Shown here: positions 42,215 through 50,027 of the stretch, piece by piece
Numbering within the stretch: the first letter of the stretch is position 1
Layout of the letters: every line of letters starts with the position of its first letter
Source of the DNA: Meiothermus luteus
GTDB lineage: Bacteria; Deinococcota; Deinococci; Deinococcales; Thermaceae
Direction: 5' to 3'
Assembly (NCBI RefSeq): GCF_003574085.1
Contig: NZ_QWKZ01000002.1
Span: 1 to 51,328, forward strand
DNA length: 51,328 nucleotides
The notes under the pieces: generated by a model
Databases searched by the model: none
Told to the model about the DNA's origin: nothing
What the model saw: the letters and a program-made list of their open reading frames with translations, nothing else
Made by a program: the position numbers and the translations under genes

Positions 42215-44056
42215 CTACATCACCTCAGGGGCTTTCAGGCCCAGGAGGCCCAGGCCCTGCCGTAGGGTCTGGCGCAGGGCTGCGACCAGCGCGAGCCGCA
42301 CCCCTCGCAGCCCCGGAGGTGCGGTGAGGACCGGGGTAGCGGGCTTTCCCTCGGGGGTCTTGGCGTTGTAGAAGCTATTCCAGGCCGCCGCCAGGTCCAG
42401 AAGGTACTGAGCCAGGAGGTGGGGGGCCCTAGCTCGGGCCGCCTCCTGCACCACCTCCCCAAAACGCAGGAGGGTCTTGGCCAGGGCAACCTCGTAAGGG
42501 GTGGCCTGGGCAAGGTCAGGCCTCTCCCCCAACAGGTCCATCTCCTCGGCCTTGCGCAGAATGGAGCCAGCCCGGGCATAGGCGTACTGCACATAGGGGC
42601 CGGTGTCCCCCTCCAGGCTCAGGGCCTGCTCGTAGCGGAAGTCTATCTGCTTTTTGGCCTCGGTCTTGAGCATGGCAAAGCGCACCGCCCCTACGCCAAT
42701 CTGCTCGGCGGCCTCCTCGGGGCTGGGGTGATCGGGGTTTTTCTCGGCGATTACCGCCCGCACCCGCCGCACTGCCTCGTCCAGCACCTCATCCACCGAA
42801 ACGGTGATGCCTTTCCGCCCAGACATCTGCTGGCCCTCCAACAGGACCGTTTCATAGGCCAGATGGAAGCAACGCTCTGCCAAGTCATGCCGTCCTTCGA
42901 CCTCGAGCGACGCCTGCACCACCCTCAGGGCGTGGCTCTGGCGGGCATCCACCACGTTGATGGTCTCCTGGGCCCCGCCGAAGGGCATGGGCTCCCCTTG
43001 GGGATGGGTACTGTAGAGGGGGGCCCCGCTGGGCTGGGTGTCGTAGAGGCGGAACCTGAGGCCTTCCAGAAGCCCCATCTTCCAGAACTGCAGCGCAATG
43101 TCCTTAGCGGTGTAGGTGGAGGTACCGTTGGAGCGGATGAGCACCAGGTAGGGGTCCTCCAGCCCTGGGATAAAGGGGCTGGTGTCCATCACCAAGGCCC
43201 CCGCGTACTTACCCTGGCTGGGGCGAAAAACGTAGGGGGTGGCCTCTAGGGCCCGCATGGCCTTTTGCAGTAGGCCTTCCCGCACGATGTCCGACTCCCA
43301 GACCAACGCGTCGTACTCAGCCCCTAAGCGGTACATGGTGAGGAGCTGGGCCCGCAGAATCCGGTCCACCTCATCCCTAAGCTCCCCGGCCTCCAAGCAG
43401 TGTAGGGTGGCCTGCACCCCCGCCTCAATCTGGGCCTTCTGCTCGGCATCGGCCATGGCCCGGTGGAGCCGCACGTAGGCCTCCCCCACCCAGTGGTCGT
43501 ACTTGACCGAGGGGTCTGGGTCCTTGAGGCCAAAGTACGCCAGTGCGAAAAGGCTCTCCGCAGCCTGACGCCCGGTGTCGTCAATGTAGTTCATCACCTC
43601 CACGCGATGCCCCACGAAGCGCAGGATGCGGGCCAGGGAATCGCCCAAGCAGATGTTGCGCAGGTGGCCCACGTGCAGTTCCTTGTTGGGGTTGACCGAG
43701 GTGTGCTCCAGGAGAACCTTCCCCCCCTTGGGGGCAAAGGGGGGAAGGGGGGCAAGGGCGTTTTCCAGAAGGAAGGCGGGCTCGAGCTCAAAGTTCAGGT
43801 AGCCCCCCACCACGAAGGCCCGCCGCACCCAGGGGGGCAGCACGATGCGCTGCAGGAGCTCAGTGGCGATCTGAGGGGGGGGCTTGCGCAGGGCACGGGC
43901 CAGGCTCATGGCCAGCGGCGTGCCGTAGTCGCCCTCCTTGTCCGGCGGGGTCTCCTGGACCACCACCTCGGGCAGCTCATCCAGGCCGAGGGCGAGCAGG
44001 GCTTCTCTTAGGGCCTGCTTGAGCTGGGCTTTGATGTCCTGACGCGGCGCCAACAC
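42215..44056 (-). CDS. argS: arginyl-tRNA synthetase
   Basis: The 613-aa class I synthetase charges tRNA-Arg. The HIGH-type motif is 'ELHVGHLRN' near residue 130, followed by 'NYIDDTGRQAAE'. The KMSKS equivalent is 'QMSGRKGI'. The C-terminal anticodon domain with 'SLEGDTGPYVQYAYAR' and the final 'APEVM' closely recall Thermus ArgRS. The frame is open 33 bases further (to 44089), but a TATTCT -10 box at 44063-44068 would then be inside the gene. The GTG at 44056, 6 nt after that box, gives an N-terminus of Thermus-like length. It follows the MogA-like gene by 25 nt but probably has its own promoter. Confidence 0.97.
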   Translation of the reverse strand: MLAPRQDIKAQLKQALREALLALGLDELPEVVVQETPPDKEGDYGTPLAMSLARALRKPPPQIATELLQRIVLPPWVRRAFVVGGYLNFELEPAFLLENALAPLPPFAPKGGKVLLEHTSVNPNKELHVGHLRNICLGDSLARILRFVGHRVEVMNYIDDTGRQAAESLFALAYFGLKDPDPSVKYDHWVGEAYVRLHRAMADAEQKAQIEAGVQATLHCLEAGELRDEVDRILRAQLLTMYRLGAEYDALVWESDIVREGLLQKAMRALEATPYVFRPSQGKYAGALVMDTSPFIPGLEDPYLVLIRSNGTSTYTAKDIALQFWKMGLLEGLRFRLYDTQPSGAPLYSTHPQGEPMPFGGAQETINVVDARQSHALRVVQASLEVEGRHDLAERCFHLAYETVLLEGQQMSGRKGITVSVDEVLDEAVRRVRAVIAEKNPDHPSPEEAAEQIGVGAVRFAMLKTEAKKQIDFRYEQALSLEGDTGPYVQYAYARAGSILRKAEEMDLLGERPDLAQATPYEVALAKTLLRFGEVVQEAARARAPHLLAQYLLDLAAAWNSFYNAKTPEGKPATPVLTAPPGLRGVRLALVAALRQTLRQGLGLLGLKAPEVM

Positions 44057-44062
44057 CGCAAT

Positions 44063-44068
44063 AGAATA
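44063..44068 (-). promoter_or_regulatory. -10 box of a predicted leaderless promoter (argS)
   Basis: Minus-strand TATTCT ends 6 nt before the GTG at 44056, supporting that start. Confidence 0.5.
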
Positions 44069-44081
44069 GCAGAGTTCAGCC

Positions 44082-44588
44082 TCACTCAAACCAGAAGGAC
44101 TGGGCGAGCTGGCCCACCGGCCGACCGGTGATGCGCTCCACCGCCTCGGGCAAAAGGGGAAGGAGCACCTCGAGGGAGTCCCGGCAGGCCTGGGGCCCCC
44201 CGGGCAGGTTCACGATCAGGGTCTTGCCCCGCACCCCCGCCACCCCCCGCGAGAGGGCAGCCAAGGGGTTTTTCTTGTAGGCTTCCCGCCGGATAAGCTC
44301 GGCGATGCCCGGGGCCTCTTTTTCCAGCATCTCGCGGGTGGCCTCGGGGGCGTGGTCGCGGCGGCTTAGGCGGATGCTGCCGCTGGTGAGGACGACGTCC
44401 AGGCCCTCGCGGTCCGTCCACAAGCGCAGCACCCGCTTAATCTGGGCGGGTTCGTCGGGCACGATCTCGTAGTGGGTAATCTCGTAGGGGCCCAGGGCCA
44501 GAGCCTCGCGAATGGCCGCGTAGGCCAAATCTTCCACCTCGCCGCGGGCCTCGCGGTCGGAAATGGTCAGCACGCCCACTCGAATCAC
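44082..44588 (-). CDS. molybdenum cofactor biosynthesis protein, MogA/MoaB family
   Basis: The 168-aa protein starts 'VGVLTISDREARGEVEDLA', as in MogA/MoaB, which adenylylate molybdopterin before molybdenum insertion. 'KTLIVNLPGGPQACRDSLEVLLP' (in parts near 128-150) is the usual 'NLPGSP' region. The core ligand loop, normally T-G-G-T-G-x-x-x-R-D-x-T-P-E-A, reads 'TSGSIRLSRRDHAPEA' near 69-84, with the Gly-Gly and Thr-Gly changed; this may alter activity. The GTG start at 44588 is 6 nt after TAGACT, with GGAGGG in between. Other Mo cofactor genes are not adjacent. Confidence 0.85.
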   Translation of the reverse strand: MIRVGVLTISDREARGEVEDLAYAAIREALALGPYEITHYEIVPDEPAQIKRVLRLWTDREGLDVVLTSGSIRLSRRDHAPEATREMLEKEAPGIAELIRREAYKKNPLAALSRGVAGVRGKTLIVNLPGGPQACRDSLEVLLPLLPEAVERITGRPVGQLAQSFWFE

Positions 44589-44594
44589 CCCTCC

Positions 44595-44600
44595 AGTCTA
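44595..44600 (-). promoter_or_regulatory. -10 box of the MogA/MoaB-family gene
   Basis: Minus-strand TAGACT ends 6 nt before the GTG at 44588. The intervening GGAGGG could also act as a ribosome binding site if transcription starts further up. Confidence 0.45.
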
Positions 44601-44614
44601 GCCCAACAGGATGG

Positions 44615-44620
44615 TAGGTT
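44615..44620 (+). promoter_or_regulatory. -10 box of the GNAT gene
   Basis: TAGGTT ends 8 nt before the ATG at 44629, which is why the ATG at 44611 is not used as start. Confidence 0.4.
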
Positions 44621-44628
44621 TGGGTTAT

Positions 44629-45219
44629 ATGTGGCACCAGAGCGTCCCCCTGGAAGGCCGGTTCATCCTCCTAGAACCCCTGCGCTTGGAACACGCCCCG
44701 GCGCTGCTCGAGCACTATGACCCCAGGATGGTCCAGTACCTGAGCAACGCCCCCCAGGAGGCCAGCTTGGAGGCCATGGAGGGCTACATCCGCTCGCTCC
44801 TCGCGGCCCCTGACCGGGTCAACTGGGCCATCGTGGACAAGGCCAGCGGCCGCATGGCTGGGCGTACCGGCTACGTGCGGGTCAACCCGACCTACCGCTC
44901 TGTGGAAACCACCACCTGGATATTCACCCCCTTCCAGGGGGGGTACGCCAACCCCGAAAGCAAGTACCTGCTGCTCAAGCACGCCTTTGAAACCCTGGGG
45001 GCCATACGGGTGCAGTTCCGCGCCGATGCCCGCAACCTGCAAAGCCGCCGGGCGATAGAGAAGCTGGGGGCCACCCTTGAGGGAATTTTGCGCAAAGACC
45101 AGATATACCCCAACGGGACCGTGCGGGACACCGCCATCTACTCCATCCTGGACGAGGAGTGGCCCCAGGTGAAGGCCCGGCTCGAGGCCCGGCTGTACGG
45201 AGCGGAGCCTAGCGCCTGA
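44629..45219 (+). CDS. GNAT-family N-acetyltransferase (RimJ/RimL-like)
   Basis: The 196-aa acetyltransferase has 'PLEGRFILLEPLRLEHAPAL' near the start, as in the RimJ/RimL-like group. It shows 'VNWAIVDKASGRMAGRTGYV', 'ESKYLLLKHAFETLGAIRVQFRADARNLQSRRAIEKLGA' (in parts) with the acetyl-CoA-binding loop, and a final 'RLEARLYG'. This is strikingly like the Thermus thermophilus TTHA1209-type protein as I recall it. The substrate is unknown; N-terminal amino groups of proteins or small amines are options. The ATG at 44629 gives 'MWHQSVPLEGRF', the usual N-terminus. The 3' end overlaps the convergent exported-protein gene by 11 nt. Confidence 0.88.
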   Translation: MWHQSVPLEGRFILLEPLRLEHAPALLEHYDPRMVQYLSNAPQEASLEAMEGYIRSLLAAPDRVNWAIVDKASGRMAGRTGYVRVNPTYRSVETTTWIFTPFQGGYANPESKYLLLKHAFETLGAIRVQFRADARNLQSRRAIEKLGATLEGILRKDQIYPNGTVRDTAIYSILDEEWPQVKARLEARLYGAEPSA

Positions 45220-45817
45220 ACTCCAGGAGCTCGCTGCTGATCCCTCCGAAGCTGCCCTCGCTCACCTGCTTGACCACCCCTACCCCCTCAGCGAACCAGT
45301 AGGTGGCCCTACCCCCGAAGCCGATGCCAAACTCTCCTCGGAAACTGGCCTCAACCCGCAGGGCCTCAAATCGCCCCGCCGGAACGGTGATGTCCTCCTT
45401 GGCCACAATGCGGTTTTCCACCTCAAGGAAGCCCTGCAGCTCAAAAAAGGCCACCCTCCCCTTTAGCTCGTAGCGGTAGTTCCAGGCCTCTCCCACCCGC
45501 CAGCGCTCGCCGCTGGGGAGCACCACCCCCTTGAGCCCGGTGAACCGCAGGCTCCCCCCGGGGATGGCCCGTTCCCCTTCCGGTAGGGTGCGCAGCCCCT
45601 GGGGGGTGCAGGTCCAAGGGGTGGTCTCGGTGCGGTCGGGAAACTCCCGCCGCTCCAGAAGGGTGTTGGGGCCTGTGGGGGTAAAGCTTTGCAGGTAGGT
45701 CCGGTTCTCTCCCAAAATCCGGTAGCGCCAGCGCAAGCCCGGGTCGGTGGGGTAAAAGGCCGTGGAGCACGCCAGGGCCGGGCCAAGGACTGCCATGCTA
45801 AGGAGCAAAAACCGCAT
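45209..45817 (-). CDS. small exported protein of unknown function
   Basis: The 202-aa protein has a signal peptide 'MRFLLLSMAVLGPALAC', possibly a lipoprotein signal with an atypical ALAC site. It contains a beta-rich mature part. The mature sequence alternates Tyr, Trp, Arg and Gly, with 'DLGLRWRYR'-like openings ('DPGLRWRYRILGENRTYL') and 'EDITVPAGRFEALRVEA' near 145-161. That resembles exported proteins of the 'conserved hypothetical, DUF3108-like' kind, whose strand 'tv.aG.f.alrve' is common. No enzyme motif is seen. The ATG at 45817 is chosen for the signal peptide. It is convergent with GNAT and divergent from the esterase. Confidence 0.55.
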   Translation of the reverse strand: MRFLLLSMAVLGPALACSTAFYPTDPGLRWRYRILGENRTYLQSFTPTGPNTLLERREFPDRTETTPWTCTPQGLRTLPEGERAIPGGSLRFTGLKGVVLPSGERWRVGEAWNYRYELKGRVAFFELQGFLEVENRIVAKEDITVPAGRFEALRVEASFRGEFGIGFGGRATYWFAEGVGVVKQVSEGSFGGISSELLEFRR

Positions 45818-45885
45818 CAGGGCCAGTCTGGCCAAAAAACCCCTAGGGGATGTTGGCCCGACCAACAAAACCAACCTGGAGGCCG

Positions 45886-45891
45886 TAGAAT
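45886..45891 (+). promoter_or_regulatory. -10 box of a predicted leaderless promoter (esterase/purU)
   Basis: TAGAAT ends 6 nt before the ATG at 45898. The same hexamer precedes the pilT-like gene. Confidence 0.5.
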
Positions 45892-45897
45892 AGCCCA

Positions 45898-46761
45898 ATG
45901 CGTGCCCCTGGCGTGCAAAGCTGGAAGCCCCACCCCAACGGTCCCGGCCACAGCGTGGTGGGCGAGGTGTGGGTCTACGAAGGGTTCTACAGCCCCGAGC
46001 TGGGCAACCGGCGGGACATCCTGGTCTACCTACCGCCCTCCTACCGCCAAAGCGCGGGGCGCTATTCGGTTCTTTACATGCACGACGGACAAAACCTCTT
46101 TGACCAGGCCACCAGCTACGTGGGGGAGTGGGGGGTGGATGAGAGCATGGAGGCCCTGGCCAGGGAGTCGCTGGAGGCCATCGTGGTGGGCATCCCCAAC
46201 ATGGGCCTGGAGCGGCTGGACGAGTACAGCCCCTTCCGCGACCCCCGGTACGGGGGAGGGCGGGGGAAGCAGTACCTGCGCTTTTTGGTGGAGACCCTAA
46301 AACCCTTCATTGACGGGGAGTTTCGCACCCTGCCCACCCGCGAGCACACCGCCATCGCGGGCTCCTCAATGGGCGGGTTTATCAGCCTCTGCGCCTACCA
46401 CCTTTACCCCCAGGTCTTCGGCCGGGCCGGGGTGATGAGCCCCTCCTTTTGGTTTGCCGAAGGGGCCATCTACGCCCTCATAGAGCAGGCCCCGCGGGCA
46501 CCGGGTCGGCTGTATATGGACGTGGGCCACCTGGAGCAAACCCTCTCCGGACGGGAAGCCCACCGCTACCTAGAGGATGTGCGCCGCATGCACCGTCTGC
46601 TTCTGCGCAAGGGCTGGCGTCCGGGGGTGGACTACCTATACCTGGAGGACGAACACGGCGCGCACCACGAAGCCCACTGGGCCCGGCGCTTTCCCGGAAT
46701 GGTGCGCTTCCTGCTGGGCCAGGGGTGGTTGAGCCCAGGGCCCAAAGCCGATACCCTTTAG
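45898..46761 (+). CDS. alpha/beta-hydrolase, putative esterase (D-type/enterochelin-esterase-like)
   Basis: The 287-aa cytoplasmic esterase shows the esterase-D/Fes layout: '[32 protein letters not shown]' near 39-70 in parts, the nucleophile elbow '[13 protein letters not shown]' near 157-169 and a terminal His in '[17 protein letters not shown]' near 254. The Asp is likely in 'MDVGHLEQ' near 203. Substrates of this family vary (sugar esters, siderophores, formyl-glutathione). There is no signal peptide. It starts 6 nt after a -10 box and ends 5 nt before purU, so the two are probably one transcript. Confidence 0.88.
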   Translation: MRAPGVQSWKPHPNGPGHSVVGEVWVYEGFYSPELGNRRDILVYLPPSYRQSAGRYSVLYMHDGQNLFDQATSYVGEWGVDESMEALARESLEAIVVGIPNMGLERLDEYSPFRDPRYGGGRGKQYLRFLVETLKPFIDGEFRTLPTREHTAIAGSSMGGFISLCAYHLYPQVFGRAGVMSPSFWFAEGAIYALIEQAPRAPGRLYMDVGHLEQTLSGREAHRYLEDVRRMHRLLLRKGWRPGVDYLYLEDEHGAHHEAHWARRFPGMVRFLLGQGWLSPGPKADTL

Positions 46762-46766
46762 CCGGT

Positions 46767-47627
46767 ATGCGCTCCGACACAACCGCCCGGCTGCTCATCA
46801 CCTGTCCTGACCGACCCGGCATCGTGGCGGCGGTCTCGAGCTTCCTCTTCCACCACGGGGCCAACATCACCGCCTTGGACCAACACTCCACCGACCCTGA
46901 GGGAGGGCTTTTCTTCATGCGGCTGGAGTTTCAGACCCCCCACCTGGACGTCTCCCGCGAGATTCTGGAGAAAGCCTTTGCCGAGACCGTGGCGGCCCGC
47001 TTTGAGATGGACTGGCGCATCGCCTATGCCGCCGACCTGAAGAAGGTGGGCATCCTGGTCTCCAAGTACGACCACGCCCTGCTGGAGTTGCTCTGGCGCC
47101 ACAGCAACCGGGAGCTGCCCTGCGAGATTACCCAGGTGGTCTCCAACCACCCCGACCTTAGGGCCGAGGTGGAGCGCTTTGGCATTCCCTTTCACCATGT
47201 CCCGGTGGAAAAGGATAAGAAGGAGGAGGCCGAGGCCCGAATGCTGGAACTCCTAGCGGGCAGCGACCTTTTGGTGCTGGCCCGCTACATGCAGATTCTC
47301 TCCCCAAACTTCGTGGCCCACTACCCCAACCGCATCATCAACATCCACCACTCCTTTCTCCCCGCCTTCGTGGGGGCCAACCCCTACAAGCAGGCCTACC
47401 AGCGAGGGGTAAAGATTATCGGGGCCACCGCGCACTACGTGACCGAAGAGCTCGATCAGGGGCCCATCATAGAGCAGGATGTGGTCCGGGTCTCCCACCG
47501 GCACGACGTGGCCGACCTGGTACGGCTGGGCCGGGACCTGGAGCGCACCGTGCTGGCTCGAGCGGTGCAGTGGCACCTGGAGGACCGCATCATCGTCCAC
47601 GGCAACAAGACCGTGGTCTTTTCATAA
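46767..47627 (+). CDS. purU: formyltetrahydrofolate deformylase
   Basis: The 286-aa enzyme hydrolyses 10-formyl-THF to THF and formate, balancing one-carbon pools and supplying formate for purine synthesis. An N-terminal ACT domain ('[20 protein letters not shown]' near 9-28) is followed by the formyltransferase-fold catalytic domain. '[21 protein letters not shown]' (in parts near 192-212) contains the catalytic His. '[17 protein letters not shown]' contains the Asp of the N-H-D triad. The length matches the family. The ATG lies 5 nt after the esterase stop. TACCCT ends 9 nt upstream, a possible internal -10. Confidence 0.95.
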   Translation: MRSDTTARLLITCPDRPGIVAAVSSFLFHHGANITALDQHSTDPEGGLFFMRLEFQTPHLDVSREILEKAFAETVAARFEMDWRIAYAADLKKVGILVSKYDHALLELLWRHSNRELPCEITQVVSNHPDLRAEVERFGIPFHHVPVEKDKKEEAEARMLELLAGSDLLVLARYMQILSPNFVAHYPNRIINIHHSFLPAFVGANPYKQAYQRGVKIIGATAHYVTEELDQGPIIEQDVVRVSHRHDVADLVRLGRDLERTVLARAVQWHLEDRIIVHGNKTVVFS

Positions 47628-47685
47628 TCGGGGTTCACGCCGTCTTCACCGAGCCTGGCTACACTAGAGGGAGGAGGTTTTTGAG

Positions 47686-48924
47686 ATGCGGATGAGAAAC
47701 GCTTCGCTGCTCCTAGGGTTGCTCCTGATGGTAGGGGGCGGGGTGGCCTGGTTCAACCTGAGCAAGAGCCAAAGCCCCTCTGCCGAGCCTGCGCTGCAGG
47801 CCCAGACGCAGCCCTTTGACCAAAACCGGGCCTTCTTGGAGAACGAGCGCAACACCATAGAGGTGGTCCAGCGCAGCGGGGATGGGGTGGTCTTCGTGGC
47901 GGTGCGCAGCACCCCGCAGGTGAGCCGCGACCTGGGTTTCTTCGCACCCTTCCTCCAACCCCAGCCCCAGGAGGGCTCGGGCTCGGGCTTCGTGCTTGAC
48001 CAAGACGGCCTTATCCTCACCAACTACCACGTGATTGAGGGCGCCAACCAGATAACCGTCCGCTTCCACAACGACCCCAAAAGCTACCCGGCCCGCGTGG
48101 TGGGCACCGCCGAGCCGCTGGACCTGGCCCTCATCCGGGTACAGGCCCCCCGCGACCGGCTCAAACCTATGCGGCTGGGCGACTCCGACCAGGTGCGGGT
48201 GGGCCAAAAAGCCATCGCCATGGGCAACCCATTCGGGCTGGAGTTCACCGTGACCGAGGGCATTGTCTCGGCCATCCGGCGCAACCCCAACGACGGCAGC
48301 GGCAGCGGCAAGGGGGCCTTCGTGCCCACCGTGATTCAGACCGACGCGGCCATCAACCCGGGCAACTCGGGAGGGCCCTTGCTCAACTCGAGGGGCGAGG
48401 TCATCGGCATCAACACCTTTATCTACAGCTCCACCGGGATGCTCGGAACAGCCCAGTCGGCGGGCATTGGCTTCGCCATCCCCATCAACCTGGCCAAGCA
48501 ATACCTGGCCGACCTGAAGGCCGGCAAGAACATCACCGCCGAAGAAATCGTGCGCTCCCGGCCCCGCCTAGGGGTGACCCTCTCCCTCCTCTCTATGGCC
48601 GAGTACCCGGAGAACATCCGTCGCCAGAACCGCCTGCCCGACACGGGGCTTATGATCCAGCAGGTTGAACGGGGCAGCCCCGCCGAGCGGGCCGGACTGC
48701 GGCCAGCCACCCGCACCGTGCAGCTTCAGCTTCGCACCGGCCAGGTCATTGAGCTGGGGGTGAACGGGGACATCATCCTGGAGGCCGACGGCAACCCCAT
48801 CGGGAACATCAACGACCTGCGGGCGGTGCTCCTCTCCAAAAAGCAGGGGGAGGCCGTGACCCTAAAGGTCTGGCGGGAGGGGCAGACCCGCGAGGTGCGG
48901 GTGGTGCCCCAGATCATCCGTTAG
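47686..48924 (+). CDS. HtrA/DegP-type serine protease with one PDZ domain
   Basis: The 412-aa protein has an N-terminal membrane anchor (about residues 7-24, 'LLLGLLLMVGGGVAW') followed by a trypsin-like domain. The catalytic triad is His in 'LTNYHVIEG' near 110, Asp in 'DLALIRVQ' near 146 and Ser in 'NPGNSGGPLLN' near 225. A single C-terminal PDZ-like domain (about 290-405) has 'GLMIQQVERGSPAERAGLRPAT'. It degrades or refolds damaged proteins in the envelope. GGAGGAGG precedes the ATG, so it is Shine-Dalgarno-led. The BtuF-like gene starts 5 nt after its stop. Confidence 0.95.
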   Translation: MRMRNASLLLGLLLMVGGGVAWFNLSKSQSPSAEPALQAQTQPFDQNRAFLENERNTIEVVQRSGDGVVFVAVRSTPQVSRDLGFFAPFLQPQPQEGSGSGFVLDQDGLILTNYHVIEGANQITVRFHNDPKSYPARVVGTAEPLDLALIRVQAPRDRLKPMRLGDSDQVRVGQKAIAMGNPFGLEFTVTEGIVSAIRRNPNDGSGSGKGAFVPTVIQTDAAINPGNSGGPLLNSRGEVIGINTFIYSSTGMLGTAQSAGIGFAIPINLAKQYLADLKAGKNITAEEIVRSRPRLGVTLSLLSMAEYPENIRRQNRLPDTGLMIQQVERGSPAERAGLRPATRTVQLQLRTGQVIELGVNGDIILEADGNPIGNINDLRAVLLSKKQGEAVTLKVWREGQTREVRVVPQIIR

Positions 48925-48929
48925 AGACC

Positions 48930-49712
48930 ATGCGCCTGGTCAGCCTGACCTGCTCCAACACCGAAATCGTCTGGGCCCTGGGCTGCTTGGACTGGCTGGT
49001 GGGGGTGGACGACCATTCCGATCACCCCCCGGAGGTGGCCCGGCTGCCCCGGGTGGGGCCGGACCTGCAGGTGGATCTGGACAAGGTGGAGGACCTTAGG
49101 CCTGACCTGGTGCTGGCCAGCTTGAGCGTGCCGGGCATGGAGCGGGTGGTGGAGGGCCTGCAGGCCCGGAGAATTCCCCACCTGGTGCTTGACCCGCAAA
49201 GCCTCCAGGAGGTCTACGGCGACATCCTACGGGTAGCCCAGGCGCTCGGGGTGGTGCAACGGGGCAGCTTGGTGGTGCGGGCCATGCAGCAGATGCTGGC
49301 CCGGGCCCGGGGCTCCCTCCCCCACTGGGTCAGGCCTCCCCGGGTGATGGTGGAGTGGTGGCCCCGGCCCATGATTGCGGCGGGGAAGCATAGCTGGGTA
49401 ACGGGGCTGCTCGAGGCCCTAGGGGCAAAAAACGCCTTCGAGCACCTGCCGGTGCGCTCCAAACCCCTCACCCCCGGCGAGGTGGAGGAGGCCCAGCCTG
49501 ACCTGATCGTGGTCTCCTGGTGCGGGGCCAAAAAGCTCCGCCCAGAGCTGGTGCTGCGCCGGGGGCTGGATGTCCCGGCCCTGCGCAACCAGCAGATCTT
49601 CGCCCTCCCAGAGGCCTTTCTGGGGCGGCCGGGGCCGCGGCTGGCCGAGGGGGCTGTGAGGCTGGCCGAGGCCTTGCGGGGGGTTCCGGTCTTCGCTCGA
49701 GGGACCGGTTGA
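48930..49712 (+). CDS. BtuF-like periplasmic-binding-fold protein without signal peptide
   Basis: The 260-aa protein has a PeriBP-class III layout (COG0614): 'RLVSLTCSNTEIVWALGCLDWLVGVDDHSDHP' (in parts near 2-34), 'DKVEDLRPDLVLA' near 51 and 'EVEEAQPDLIVVSWCG' near 184. It resembles cobalamin-binding BtuF domains. There is no signal peptide or lipobox. No permease or ATPase gene is adjacent, so import is unlikely in this form. It may bind a corrinoid or iron chelate in the cytoplasm, perhaps for B12-dependent enzymes such as the mutase nearby (inference). It starts 5 nt after the HtrA stop. Confidence 0.7.
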   Translation: MRLVSLTCSNTEIVWALGCLDWLVGVDDHSDHPPEVARLPRVGPDLQVDLDKVEDLRPDLVLASLSVPGMERVVEGLQARRIPHLVLDPQSLQEVYGDILRVAQALGVVQRGSLVVRAMQQMLARARGSLPHWVRPPRVMVEWWPRPMIAAGKHSWVTGLLEALGAKNAFEHLPVRSKPLTPGEVEEAQPDLIVVSWCGAKKLRPELVLRRGLDVPALRNQQIFALPEAFLGRPGPRLAEGAVRLAEALRGVPVFARGTG

Positions 49713-49733
49713 GCCGGGCTAGAGGCGGCCACA

Positions 49734-50027
49734 ATGAGGGCCCTCAAGGTAACCGTCTTCTGGGTGCGCCCGCCCGAGGAGGCACCCCTGCCGGAGGCCC
49801 GGTCCACCCTGGAGTCCTTGCTGGCCTCCTTCTACCAGGCTTTTCCCGAGTACGCTGGGGCCCTGGCCTTCAGCCAAACACCCCACCCGCCCCGCCACGT
49901 CTTCTTGTACGTGGGCCAAGACTGCAGCGGCTTGCTCCCAGAGGCGGGGCGGTTCTTGCAGGAGCTCTTGGAGCAGGCCTTCCCCCAAGGCGAGGTGCGG
50001 GCTTACGGCAGGGTCTGGCTTGACTAG
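49734..50027 (+). CDS. 97-aa hypothetical protein
   Basis: The small protein has 'RALKVTVFWVRPPEE' near the N-terminus, a helix 'LESLLASFYQAFPEYAGALAF' near 26-46, and 'RHVFLYVGQDCSGLLP' followed by 'ELLEQAFPQGEVRAYGRVWLD'. Predicted secondary structure is alpha/beta; no family is recognised. It lies 21 nt after the BtuF-like gene and probably belongs to the same transcript. Its TAG stop overlaps the stop of the convergent WD40 gene by 4 nt. The upstream window shows no clear ribosome binding site. Confidence 0.55.
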   Translation: MRALKVTVFWVRPPEEAPLPEARSTLESLLASFYQAFPEYAGALAFSQTPHPPRHVFLYVGQDCSGLLPEAGRFLQELLEQAFPQGEVRAYGRVWLD

